From positions 1 through 64,000 of the forward strand of contig CADCNI010000003.1 of the NCBI GenBank assembly GCA_902802795.1: a stretch of 64,000 nucleotides of DNA, given 5' to 3'. The notes beneath the pieces were generated by a model. It did no database searches. It was not told where the DNA came from and saw nothing but the letters and a program-made list of their open reading frames with translations. The translations under genes and the position numbers were made by a program. This stretch comes from an uncultured Ruminococcus sp. (GTDB taxonomy: Bacteria; Bacillota; Clostridia; Oscillospirales; Acutalibacteraceae). Positions 1 to 6,788 of the stretch are shown in pieces (position 1 is the first letter of the stretch; each line of letters opens with the position of its first letter).

Positions 1-265
1 GGACTGGTTCCCTGCCGGGTCAAGGGCAGAGCCCTTGCGGGAGAGTGAGGGCAGGGTCCTCACAAGTGAGGCGTAGCCGAACGAGCGGAACGAGCCTCGA
101 TTGAGAAGGCAGTCGGGCGAATTCGTATAGGTAACCTCCCTGTATTCGCCCCAGCCCCGCTGCAAAGCCAAGCGCGTCTTGCTCGGTCGGCTAAAGCCTC
201 CCTTGTGTGGCGCTGCCCCACTCCCCGCAAGGGCGCTGCCCTTGACCCGCCAGGAGGACCAGTCC
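1..265. repeat. Palindromic intergenic element with about 47-bp inverted arms
   Basis: Bases 1-47 and 219-265 are near-perfect inverted copies of each other. Both contain the core CAAGGGC-GCCCTTG and end in GGACTGG/CCAGTCC. The interior (about 170 bp) has no convincing gene. This resembles a non-autonomous miniature inverted-repeat element or a large cruciform repeat. The left boundary may lie outside the window. The stretch 266-409 that follows holds pyrimidine-rich sequence and no gene I can support. Confidence 0.6.
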
Positions 266-415
266 CCCTGGACTCCCACGCTCGCATACGCTCGCTAATT
301 ATGCGCTGCGCTGTGCTTTTTTCTTTTTCTCTCCCCACTCCCCACTTCCCACTAAATTTTTCATTTATCACTTTTACACTCATCGCATAATACTTTTTGC
401 ACAGGAGAGATGTCT

Positions 416-838
416 ATGTGGCCGCTGTTCTGGCCGATCGCGTTGGTGGTACTCGCCAACATTTTCTACAATATCATCACAAAGAGCACACCGTCCGACA
501 GCAATGCCATGCTGTCGCTAACCGTCACCTATCTGGTGGCAGCGCTCTGCACGTTCACACTCTACCTGACGGGAACGAATCAGGGATTTGCGGCGGACAT
601 CGCAAAACTCAACTGGACTTCCTTTGCGCTGGGGCTCGCAATCGTGGGGCTGGAATTCGGCTATATCCACGTCTACCGCGCCGGATGGAATGTCAACACC
701 GCGCCGCTGGTAGCCAACATTGCTCTTGCGTGTGCGCTTCTCTTGGTGGGCTATCTGTTCTTCCATGAAACGCTCTCGCTCCGCCAGTTGATCGGCGCAG
801 TGGTGTGCGTGGGGGGACTGATTCTCATCACCAATTGA
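416..838 (+). CDS. Half-size EamA/DMT-family membrane transporter
   Basis: This is a 140-residue, very hydrophobic protein with about five membrane segments. It corresponds to a single EamA unit, whereas full drug/metabolite transporters carry two, so it may act as a dimer in the inner membrane. The substrate cannot be read from sequence. The C-terminus (FFHETLSLRQLIGAVVCVGG) is the typical EamA ending with the conserved Glu before the last helix. An ATG at 410 lies only one base after the AGGAGA site, so the ATG at 416, seven bases away, is the better start. No operon partner is evident; a weak hairpin without a T-run follows the stop. Confidence 0.8.
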   Translation: MWPLFWPIALVVLANIFYNIITKSTPSDSNAMLSLTVTYLVAALCTFTLYLTGTNQGFAADIAKLNWTSFALGLAIVGLEFGYIHVYRAGWNVNTAPLVANIALACALLLVGYLFFHETLSLRQLIGAVVCVGGLILITN

Positions 839-909
839 CAAATCTGTAACAATCTTTTCATACTTTCTCGGAAATTTGAAAGAAATTGTTATGATTTGTT
901 AAAAAACTC

Positions 910-938
910 TTGACATTTTTCTGTTTTTATACTATAAT
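910..938 (+). promoter_or_regulatory. Consensus sigma-A promoter without an adjacent ORF
   Basis: TTGACA at 910-915 and TATAAT at 933-938 are separated by exactly 17 bp. The predicted start, near 945, lies 280 bases before the next gene, and a terminator-like hairpin intervenes at 1043-1080. The promoter therefore drives either a short RNA or a long attenuated leader for the response regulator at 1225. Confidence 0.7.
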
Positions 939-944
939 TTACTC

Positions 945-1080
945 AACAAAAGCACTTGGGTTGTGTTTTTTCTACAACAATCCCTTTTGTTTATATTATT
1001 TTGCTTATGTCTTTTTTATATCGTTCCCCATCCACAAATTGCAAAGCCGTCCTTCGTTTCACAAAGGGCGGTTTTGTAAT
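945..1080 (+). ncRNA. Candidate small RNA or attenuated leader
   Basis: The predicted transcript starts after the promoter at 910-938 and ends at the hairpin plus T-rich tail at 1043-1080, giving about 135 nt. It has a small internal hairpin (GTTGTG/CTACAAC, about 960-980) and no supported ORF. It matches no RNA family I recognise. The proposal rests only on the promoter-terminator pairing. Confidence 0.3.
1043..1080 (+). terminator. Rho-independent terminator-like hairpin
   Basis: The arms AAAGCCGTCCTT and AAGGGCGGTTTT pair over 12 positions with G-U wobbles around an 8-nt loop. A T-rich tail (GTAATTTTTTCC) follows. Confidence 0.55.
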
Positions 1081-1159
1081 TTTTTCCTTCATTCACCCTT
1101 TCATTAGTGAATTTTTTGACAATGAAAAATTATTTACTGTTATTTTTTGTTATTTCCTG

Positions 1160-1188
1160 TTGATTTTTCCTTACACTTCTTTTATAAT
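1160..1188 (+). promoter_or_regulatory. Promoter of the Spo0A-like regulator gene
   Basis: TTGATT at 1160-1165 and TATAAT at 1183-1188 are 17 bp apart, giving a leader of about 30 nt before the ATG at 1225. I saw no clear 0A-box (TGTCGAA) overlapping it. Confidence 0.65.
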
Positions 1189-1224
1189 AAAAATGATGTA
1201 TTTCATGGTTAAAGGGGAAAATAA

Positions 1225-2031
1225 ATGCAAACCAATATCAATGTCATGATGGTGGAGGACGATCCATCCGTTTGCCGTTCCTTTGCCGAATGCTTTCAAA
1301 AGCTGAACGGCATCACCCTGATCAAAACGACGGCCAGTGTGCCAGAGGCGCTCATCTATGTACGCGAACAACGGCCCGACGCAGTCATTCTCGATCTGGA
1401 ACTTCACAACGGCGTGGGAAACGGCATCGGCTTTCTGACATCTTTACATAAGATGCCGGCATCACTGCGCCCTTATGTGCTTGTCAACACCAATAATTCC
1501 AGTCAGACCACTTACGATATTGTACGCGCGCTTGGTGCGGGATTTATCATGTACAAACATCAGGAGGGATATTCGCCTGAAGGCGTGGCAGAGGTATTGC
1601 TGGCGATGAGCGTGCTGCAACAGAACGGCTCTTCCGCGTCCTCTTCCCGGATTGCCGGATCTTTTTCCAACGGAACGCCTGCTCAAACGCAGGAAGAGGA
1701 TAATAAAGAACTGACTCGCCGCATCTGCGCAGCACTTGACAGCGTTTGCATCAGTCCCAAGGCGGTAGGATACCGCTATCTGACCGAAGCTATCGAAATT
1801 TTTGTGAACGAACCCGTCTCCAATGTATCACTGATTATCGGACGCCGTCATGGCAAAACCGATGCAAGTGTGGAACGTGCCATGCAGAACGCCATCAGCC
1901 GGGCTTGGGTTAAAACGGATATTGATATGCTCCTTGCCAATTACACTGCGCACATCCATTCCAAGAAGGGAATCCCCACTGTAACCGAATTCATCTGTTA
2001 TTTTGCCAACAAAATCAAAAACGAGCTTTAA
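1225..2031 (+). CDS. Response regulator with Spo0A-type DNA-binding domain
   Basis: This 268-residue cytoplasmic regulator has an N-terminal receiver domain (about 5-125): acidic pocket E11-D12-D13, phospho-acceptor Asp57 in AVILDLEL, and the conserved Lys at 111. After a low-complexity linker (about 130-160), the C-terminal 100 residues match the Spo0A output domain: GYRYLTEAIEIF, then SVERAMQNAISRAW (the recognition-helix region of Spo0A) and PTVTEF. Spo0A is the master sporulation regulator, but here the gene lies beside two sensor kinases, whereas Spo0A kinases are usually unlinked. It is therefore likely a Spo0A paralogue with its own regulon rather than Spo0A itself. The ATG is preceded by AAAGGGGA with good spacing. 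Confidence 0.85.
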   Translation: MQTNINVMMVEDDPSVCRSFAECFQKLNGITLIKTTASVPEALIYVREQRPDAVILDLELHNGVGNGIGFLTSLHKMPASLRPYVLVNTNNSSQTTYDIVRALGAGFIMYKHQEGYSPEGVAEVLLAMSVLQQNGSSASSSRIAGSFSNGTPAQTQEEDNKELTRRICAALDSVCISPKAVGYRYLTEAIEIFVNEPVSNVSLIIGRRHGKTDASVERAMQNAISRAWVKTDIDMLLANYTAHIHSKKGIPTVTEFICYFANKIKNEL

Positions 2032-2105
2032 CAGAGAATGCCGGAAACAGGCGCTTTCTCAACAAAAGCAACGAAAACCAACAAAAAATGCATACCCGAA
2101 ACCAA

Positions 2106-2183
2106 TTTACAACGCTTTCATGAGGTGATATAATGCAAGGCAGAAATAATTATATTTGACTGCATTCCCATTTCATATCACCT
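2106..2183 (+). promoter_or_regulatory. Promoter with overlapping two-part dyad upstream of the sensor kinase
   Basis: TTTACA at 2106-2111 and TATAAT at 2129-2134 are 17 bp apart. The -10 box lies inside a split palindrome: AGGTGATAT 2123-2131 pairs with ATATCACCT 2175-2183, and AATGCA 2132-2137 pairs with TGCATT 2161-2166. The dyad could be an operator or an RNA stem. A tiny ORF (MQGRNNYI) after GAGGTG also begins here at 2133, but it would be read only on an upstream transcript. Confidence 0.5.
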
Positions 2184-2185
2184 TA

Positions 2186-2226
2186 CAAAGCTCTCTGTGA
2201 TGTTACGACGGAGGGCTTTGTTTTTT
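2186..2226 (+). terminator. Terminator hairpin just upstream of the sensor kinase
   Basis: CAAAGCTCTC (2186-2195) pairs with GAGGGCTTTG (2211-2220) in a 10-bp stem followed by six T residues. It ends the response-regulator transcript, or attenuates or terminates a roughly 85-nt RNA from the promoter at 2106-2134. The kinase ATG is only 33 bases further on, so read-through may be regulated. Confidence 0.65.
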
Positions 2227-2258
2227 CTTTTTATACTGCCGTCAGAAGGTGATTGCCT

Positions 2259-3788
2259 ATGCTTCCTGTTATCAAACCAATTGTGGAAGGAGCCGTCAAA
2301 TATACCGTCCTTTGTCTTTGCACCTATTATGTCTTTCTTCAGACACTGCCCCATTCCCCCGAAAAAAGCCGCCGCCTGATCGGAATGCTGCCGCTGGTTC
2401 TGCTGGGGGTGAGCATGCAGTTTCTCAAGCCGTTGATCGGTGCGTGGAATGTCATCTTTATGGTGACAGTTCTCACCCTATATTATTCTCTGTTTTTCCG
2501 AAGCAGACTGAAACGAACCGTATCGCTGTCAATCACAGGCTTTTGTCTGTGCTACGGTGTCTTTCTCCTGGTGGGACTCGTGACGAGTTTTGCGGCATAC
2601 TGGTACAATGAAATAGTAATCCCTTCCGAAATGTGGCGAGCGGATATGAAAACGAAAAACTGGGTCAACGTAGCGTTGTTTCTTTTTATGGAAAGCCTGA
2701 TGGCTGTGGTGATTTATCTTTTGCTCCAAAACAAGCGCATCCAAAGAGGTCTGCTTCTTATCGGAGATTTCGGAGAAAAAGACGCGGGCATTTATCTGTC
2801 GCTGATGTTGATTTTAACCGCAAGCGCTTTTATTTATTACAGTCAGCAGGATGTTGATTCCATTTTCTCTACTGTCTCTGTACTGCTGACATTCTTCTTC
2901 TTTTTTTCGCTGGTTTTCTGGATACGCCACGAAGTCCATGTGGTATATCATAACCGACAGCGAGAAGCGAACTTCGCTAAAATGGAAAATGATCTGCGCA
3001 TAGCGGAACAGGAGATTGCCGTACTCCGACAGGACAACGAACGCCTTTCCGCCGTCATCCACCGGGATAATAAGCTCATCCCGGCGATGGTCACTTCCGC
3101 ACGCCAATATGTTTCTTCCGCCGGACTGTCGGAAATCGGAATCGGCTCCGATCCCTCCGTGGCAGAACTAGCTACAACCGTCCGGCAACTCGAAGCAATT
3201 TACACCGAACGGATGAGCGCTATCGTCCAGTATGAACATCACGACAATCCCCTTCCCAAAACCGGACTGGCTACGCTGGATGCCATTCTCTCCTACATGC
3301 AGCGCCGCGCCTCCGCCCAGAGCACCCGTTTCACGCTTACCACTCTTCCCGAACTGTCAACGGCACTGACACAGGCGTCCATTGACCGTCGCCATTTCGC
3401 CACCATGATGGCCGATCTCACTGAAAACGCGCTCATTGCCGTTCAGTGCGACGGGGTGGGCATCAAAGCGGTGGACGTCACCATAGGACGCGACAAACAC
3501 GGGCATCTTTTTCTCGCCGTGAGCGACAGCGGCGCTCCGTTTGCTCCGGAAGTGCTGCGACAGATGGGGAAAAAGAAGATCACCACCCACGGTCAGGAAG
3601 GCGGCAGCGGCATCGGTCTAATGACACTTTTCTCGCTGCTCAAAGAATACCGCGCCAGTTTTCGTCTGGAAAGTTTCACCGGCAGAGCCGACAGTAGTTT
3701 TGTCGGCGGAGATTACTCCAAGCGCGTAATGATTACGTTTGACGGTGCGGGAGCAACGGTCATTGACACGTCTTCTTCGTGTGAATGA
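2259..3788 (+). CDS. Multi-pass membrane sensor histidine kinase (GHKL type)
   Basis: This 509-residue inner-membrane protein has six or seven predicted membrane segments in residues 5-225, then a coiled-coil-like stretch (about 235-265). The H-box-like motif VIHRDNKL follows (candidate phospho-acceptor His268), then a GHKL ATPase domain: N-box LTENALIA (Asn390), G1 box VSDSGAPF and G2 box GGSGIGL. The architecture recalls AgrC-like quorum or peptide sensors, but no agrB/agrD-like gene is nearby. Its natural partner is the Spo0A-like regulator upstream. The ATG at 2259 is preferred over the TTG at 2253 because AAGGTG lies 7 bases before it. The signal sensed is unknown. Confidence 0.8.
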   Translation: MLPVIKPIVEGAVKYTVLCLCTYYVFLQTLPHSPEKSRRLIGMLPLVLLGVSMQFLKPLIGAWNVIFMVTVLTLYYSLFFRSRLKRTVSLSITGFCLCYGVFLLVGLVTSFAAYWYNEIVIPSEMWRADMKTKNWVNVALFLFMESLMAVVIYLLLQNKRIQRGLLLIGDFGEKDAGIYLSLMLILTASAFIYYSQQDVDSIFSTVSVLLTFFFFFSLVFWIRHEVHVVYHNRQREANFAKMENDLRIAEQEIAVLRQDNERLSAVIHRDNKLIPAMVTSARQYVSSAGLSEIGIGSDPSVAELATTVRQLEAIYTERMSAIVQYEHHDNPLPKTGLATLDAILSYMQRRASAQSTRFTLTTLPELSTALTQASIDRRHFATMMADLTENALIAVQCDGVGIKAVDVTIGRDKHGHLFLAVSDSGAPFAPEVLRQMGKKKITTHGQEGGSGIGLMTLFSLLKEYRASFRLESFTGRADSSFVGGDYSKRVMITFDGAGATVIDTSSSCE

Positions 3789-3828
3789 ACCAGTAAATAT
3801 TTTACTCTCACAGTATCGGTGATTGCTT

Positions 3829-4821
3829 ATGAATCATTTTTTCCTTTCCCTTTTCAGCATTGGCGTTAAATATGGGACCATTTCGCTGTGCGCCTACTCC
3901 GTTTTTTGTGTAGCAGTCCCCCGGAAGCCCTCTCCCAGACGAAACGCCGCTGCAACCTGTTTTTTTCTCCTCTATGCCATCGGCATTTCCCTTGTCAGGG
4001 ATTGGATTCACCCTTTTCAAGCGACGGTCACACTCGCCATATTTATGTTGATTGTCTGCGCTGTTCTGAAAATCAGGCTCAAAGAAGCCGCTGCGCTTTC
4101 GCTTCTCTCTCTCAGCATCAGCTTTGCCGCCTATTTTGTGGCCACCATGACGGGGGCGACGATTATGGGATGTGTCAATGAATGTTTTTTTCCCGAAATG
4201 AATCTGCACGAAAAGCTCATGCAGGGCAGCATTCTATTCCATGCACTGTCTTTCCTGCCCATCTCCCTGCTGCAAGTTCTGCTTCTCTTATACTTTCTGC
4301 ATTCCACTCGCATCAGAAAAGGGCTCGCCGCCATTTTCAAATACGGCAACAGCGCCGGAGGTCTGTACCTCAGCATCATGCTGATGGCATTCATGATCGT
4401 TTTTACTTATCTATCGGTTCGTTATCCCACAGGACAATATACTGAAATCATGATACCGTTGGTTTTTCTCTGTATCTTTACCCTTATCTTCTGGATTCGC
4501 CATGAGATCAAGGCGGTGTACCTGCTGCGTCAACGTGAATCGGATCTGGAGCGTATGCAGCAGCGTCTGACAAATGCCAGGCTGCAAAAAAACGCATTAG
4601 AGAAGGACAACGAGCGCCTAGCTGCCATCATCGACAGAGACGGCCAGCTCCTTCCCGCTATGGTGCAGTCCGCACGGGAATGCGTTGCGCATATTGACGG
4701 TGCCACGGAGAACGAAACGGTGCTGCAGGAAACCGCCCTCCAACTGGAGGAAATCAACGATGAACGAATGGCAGCCCTCAGACAATATCAACAGCACAGG
4801 GGCACCTTATTCCTACTATAG
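3829..4821 (+). CDS. Truncated sensor-kinase paralogue without ATPase domain
   Basis: These 330 residues parallel the preceding kinase: the same multi-pass membrane region, the same WIRHE-V-AVY-RQRE junction, and the same coiled coil (DNERLAAI). The protein stops where the other continues into its GHKL ATPase domain. The H-box position reads IIDRDGQL, so Asp269 replaces the candidate phospho-acceptor His. It cannot autophosphorylate in the usual way. It may be a decaying duplicate, or a sensor-only partner that heterodimerises with the full kinase. Both genes share the start context GGTGATTGCyTATG, which supports tandem duplication. Only about 45 bases separate the stop from a strong terminator, so the missing domain is not simply frameshifted downstream. 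Confidence 0.75.
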   Translation: MNHFFLSLFSIGVKYGTISLCAYSVFCVAVPRKPSPRRNAAATCFFLLYAIGISLVRDWIHPFQATVTLAIFMLIVCAVLKIRLKEAAALSLLSLSISFAAYFVATMTGATIMGCVNECFFPEMNLHEKLMQGSILFHALSFLPISLLQVLLLLYFLHSTRIRKGLAAIFKYGNSAGGLYLSIMLMAFMIVFTYLSVRYPTGQYTEIMIPLVFLCIFTLIFWIRHEIKAVYLLRQRESDLERMQQRLTNARLQKNALEKDNERLAAIIDRDGQLLPAMVQSARECVAHIDGATENETVLQETALQLEEINDERMAALRQYQQHRGTLFLL

Positions 4822-4866
4822 CAATCAAAAGTAGATAATTATAATAAACACCATAATAGAAACAAA

Positions 4867-4918
4867 ACAACCGCCCGGGAAACCATGACCAGCGTCATTG
4901 ATTTCCGGGCGGTTGTTT
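4867..4918. terminator. Bidirectional terminator between convergent genes
   Basis: A roughly 16-bp stem (AACAACCGCCCGG paired with CCGGGCGGTTGTT) is flanked by A- and T-runs. It separates the plus-strand kinase genes from the minus-strand carboxyltransferase cluster and can serve both. Confidence 0.85.
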
Positions 4919-4951
4919 TTTCATTCATTGATATTCAGCCATACCACGCGA

Positions 4952-6349
4952 TTACACGGGATGCACCTTTGCCTTCAGATCGGCGTGGGCGCTGTCGATG
5001 CCGTACTTGGCGTCGCGGCGCGCCTTGAAAAATTTGGTGGCCACCTGTCCGAAGCAGGCATAGGAAAGAACGTCCTCTTCCTGTTCGAGATACTCGGTCA
5101 TCTCAGCGCGCAGCTTGTCAAGCTCCGGCTCGAGAAGATCGGCGGGACGGCAGTCGATGGGCTCAAGATCACCGATAATCTTCTTGCGGAAGGCGGGATC
5201 AATCGGCATGGGGGTCTTGCCGTAGGTACCCTGCACCAGACCCTTGAATTCCTTGGTGGTCATCTTGTAGCGCTCGCCCATGATGACGTTGAAAACGGCC
5301 TGTGTACCCACAATCTGAGAGGTGGGCGTCACGAGCGGCGGATAGCCCGCATCCTCTCGCACACGCGGCACTTCATTGAGCACGTCGGTGAGCTTGTCGA
5401 GCTTGCCTGCTTCCTTAAGCTGGGAAACCAGATTGGAGAGCATGCCGCCGGGAACCTGATAAAGCAGTGTCTTGGAATCAACCTCCAGCACCTTGGTGCT
5501 CATCAGGCCGCTGTCGAGGTACTTCTGTCGCAGCGTTTCCACATAATCGCGAATCTGCGCCAGCAGATTGAGATCAAGTCCGGTGTCATATTCGGTGCCT
5601 TTGAGCGCCGCCACCATGGATTCGGTCGCGGGATGAGAGGTGCCGAGGGCCATCGGAGACATCGCGGTATCAATCACATCCACACCCGCTTCGATGCCTT
5701 TAAGCAGAGACATGGAAGCCAGACCCGACGTGTAGTGTGTGTGAAGCTGAATCGGAATCTTGACTGTCTCTTTCAGCGCCTTGACCAGTTCATAGGTGTA
5801 GTAAGGCGTGAGCAGACCCGCCATATCCTTGATGCAGATGGAATCCGCACCGGCGTTTTCCAGCTCTTTGGCATATTGGGTGAAATATTCGGTGGTAAAG
5901 ACCGGGCCGGTGGTGTAGGAGATGCATCCCTGCACATGGCCGCCGTATTTCTTGGCGGCATTGATGGAGGTTTCCAGATTGCGGATATCATTGAGCGCAT
6001 CAAAAATACGCATGATGTCTATGCCGTTGTCGATAGACTTGGCGACGAAATACTCCAGCACGTCGTCCGCGTAATGGCGATAGCCCAACATGTTCTGGCC
6101 GCGGAACAGCATTTGCAGTTTGGTGTTGGGGCAGGCCTTGCGGATGGTGCGCAGACGTTCCCACGGGTCTTCGTTCAGAAAGCGAAGGCAGGCGTCAAAG
6201 GTCGCGCCGCCCCAGCATTCGAGGGAGTGAAAGCCGACCTTGTCCAGATCGGACAGCATGGGAAGCATTTCTTCGGTCGTCATACGGGTGGCGATCAGAG
6301 ACTGATGCGCGTCACGCAGCACAGTCTCCGTAACTTTTATCTGTGCCAT
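4952..6349 (-). CDS. Oxaloacetate decarboxylase alpha / transcarboxylase 5S-like subunit
   Basis: This 465-residue cytoplasmic enzyme moves CO2 between biotin and pyruvate/oxaloacetate. It has the HMGL-type TIM barrel with TVLRDAHQS (metal ligand Asp13), the carbamylatable Lys174 in ICIKDMAG, and the metal ligands His203 and His205 in LHTHYTSG. The PycB/OadA conserved C-terminal domain follows. There is no attached biotin domain; the carrier is encoded separately 18 bases upstream. Together with the 12S-like gene, the set matches the composition of methylmalonyl-CoA:pyruvate transcarboxylase (12S, 1.3S, 5S). A soluble partner for a membrane decarboxylase encoded elsewhere is the alternative. 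A GGGGAGA site precedes the ATG. Confidence 0.85.
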   Translation of the reverse strand: MAQIKVTETVLRDAHQSLIATRMTTEEMLPMLSDLDKVGFHSLECWGGATFDACLRFLNEDPWERLRTIRKACPNTKLQMLFRGQNMLGYRHYADDVLEYFVAKSIDNGIDIMRIFDALNDIRNLETSINAAKKYGGHVQGCISYTTGPVFTTEYFTQYAKELENAGADSICIKDMAGLLTPYYTYELVKALKETVKIPIQLHTHYTSGLASMSLLKGIEAGVDVIDTAMSPMALGTSHPATESMVAALKGTEYDTGLDLNLLAQIRDYVETLRQKYLDSGLMSTKVLEVDSKTLLYQVPGGMLSNLVSQLKEAGKLDKLTDVLNEVPRVREDAGYPPLVTPTSQIVGTQAVFNVIMGERYKMTTKEFKGLVQGTYGKTPMPIDPAFRKKIIGDLEPIDCRPADLLEPELDKLRAEMTEYLEQEEDVLSYACFGQVATKFFKARRDAKYGIDSAHADLKAKVHPV

Positions 6350-6367
6350 GATCGTGTCTCCCCCTTA

Positions 6368-6736
6368 TCAGCCCAGCGTGACAAGCACGGTGCCAGACTC
6401 GACGGTCTGACCCTTGGTCACCGGAACGGCTACTACCTTGGCGTCCTTGGGAGCCACAATGGCGTTTTCCATCTTCATGGCTTCGAGCACCAGCAGCGTA
6501 TCCCCCGCCTTGACCGAATCGCCAGGCTTTACTTTCACGTCAAGCACAGTGCCGGGCATGGGAGATTCCACAGGCTCGCCTGCTGCCGGGGCAGCGGGAG
6601 CGGCAGGAGCGGGAGCCGCCTTGGGTGCGGCCGGGGCAGCGGCAGGAGCGGCTGCGGAGAAGGCAGCGTCGCCGCCGACTTCCTCCACCTGAACGTCATA
6701 AGCGACGCCGTTTACGGTAATCTTTAATTGTTTCAT
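6368..6736 (-). CDS. Biotin carboxyl carrier protein of the carboxyltransferase complex
   Basis: This 122-residue protein has a short beta-rich N-terminus, a flexible Ala/Pro linker (about 25-55) and a C-terminal biotinyl domain with the EAMKM motif (Lys88 biotinylated). It shuttles carboxybiotin between the two flanking carboxyltransferase subunits. The layout matches GcdC/MmdC/1.3S carriers rather than the AccB of fatty-acid synthesis. The AGGAGG site is ideally spaced, and the gene lies 52 bases after the 12S-like gene. Confidence 0.9.
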   Translation of the reverse strand: MKQLKITVNGVAYDVQVEEVGGDAAFSAAAPAAAPAAPKAAPAPAAPAAPAAGEPVESPMPGTVLDVKVKPGDSVKAGDTLLVLEAMKMENAIVAPKDAKVVAVPVTKGQTVESGTVLVTLG

Positions 6737-6788
6737 GGGAAATTCCTCCTGATCTATGTCAACAATTCATTATTATGAAGAGAAAAAG

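Noticed and set aside
2032..2258. Autoinducing-peptide gene for the sensor kinases
   Set aside because: The only small ORF with a ribosome site encodes 8 residues (MQGRNNYI), overlaps a -10 box and has no agrD-like features.
4822..4866. Missing ATPase domain of the second kinase in another frame downstream
   Set aside because: Only about 45 bases remain before a strong terminator, and no GHKL motif appears in any frame.
4898..6727. A 600-codon open frame on the plus strand opposite the pycB-like and biotin-carrier genes
   Set aside because: The minus-strand proteins are unambiguous family members. The opposite frame has a biased composition (many His/Arg/Gly) and no motif, so it is a codon-usage shadow.
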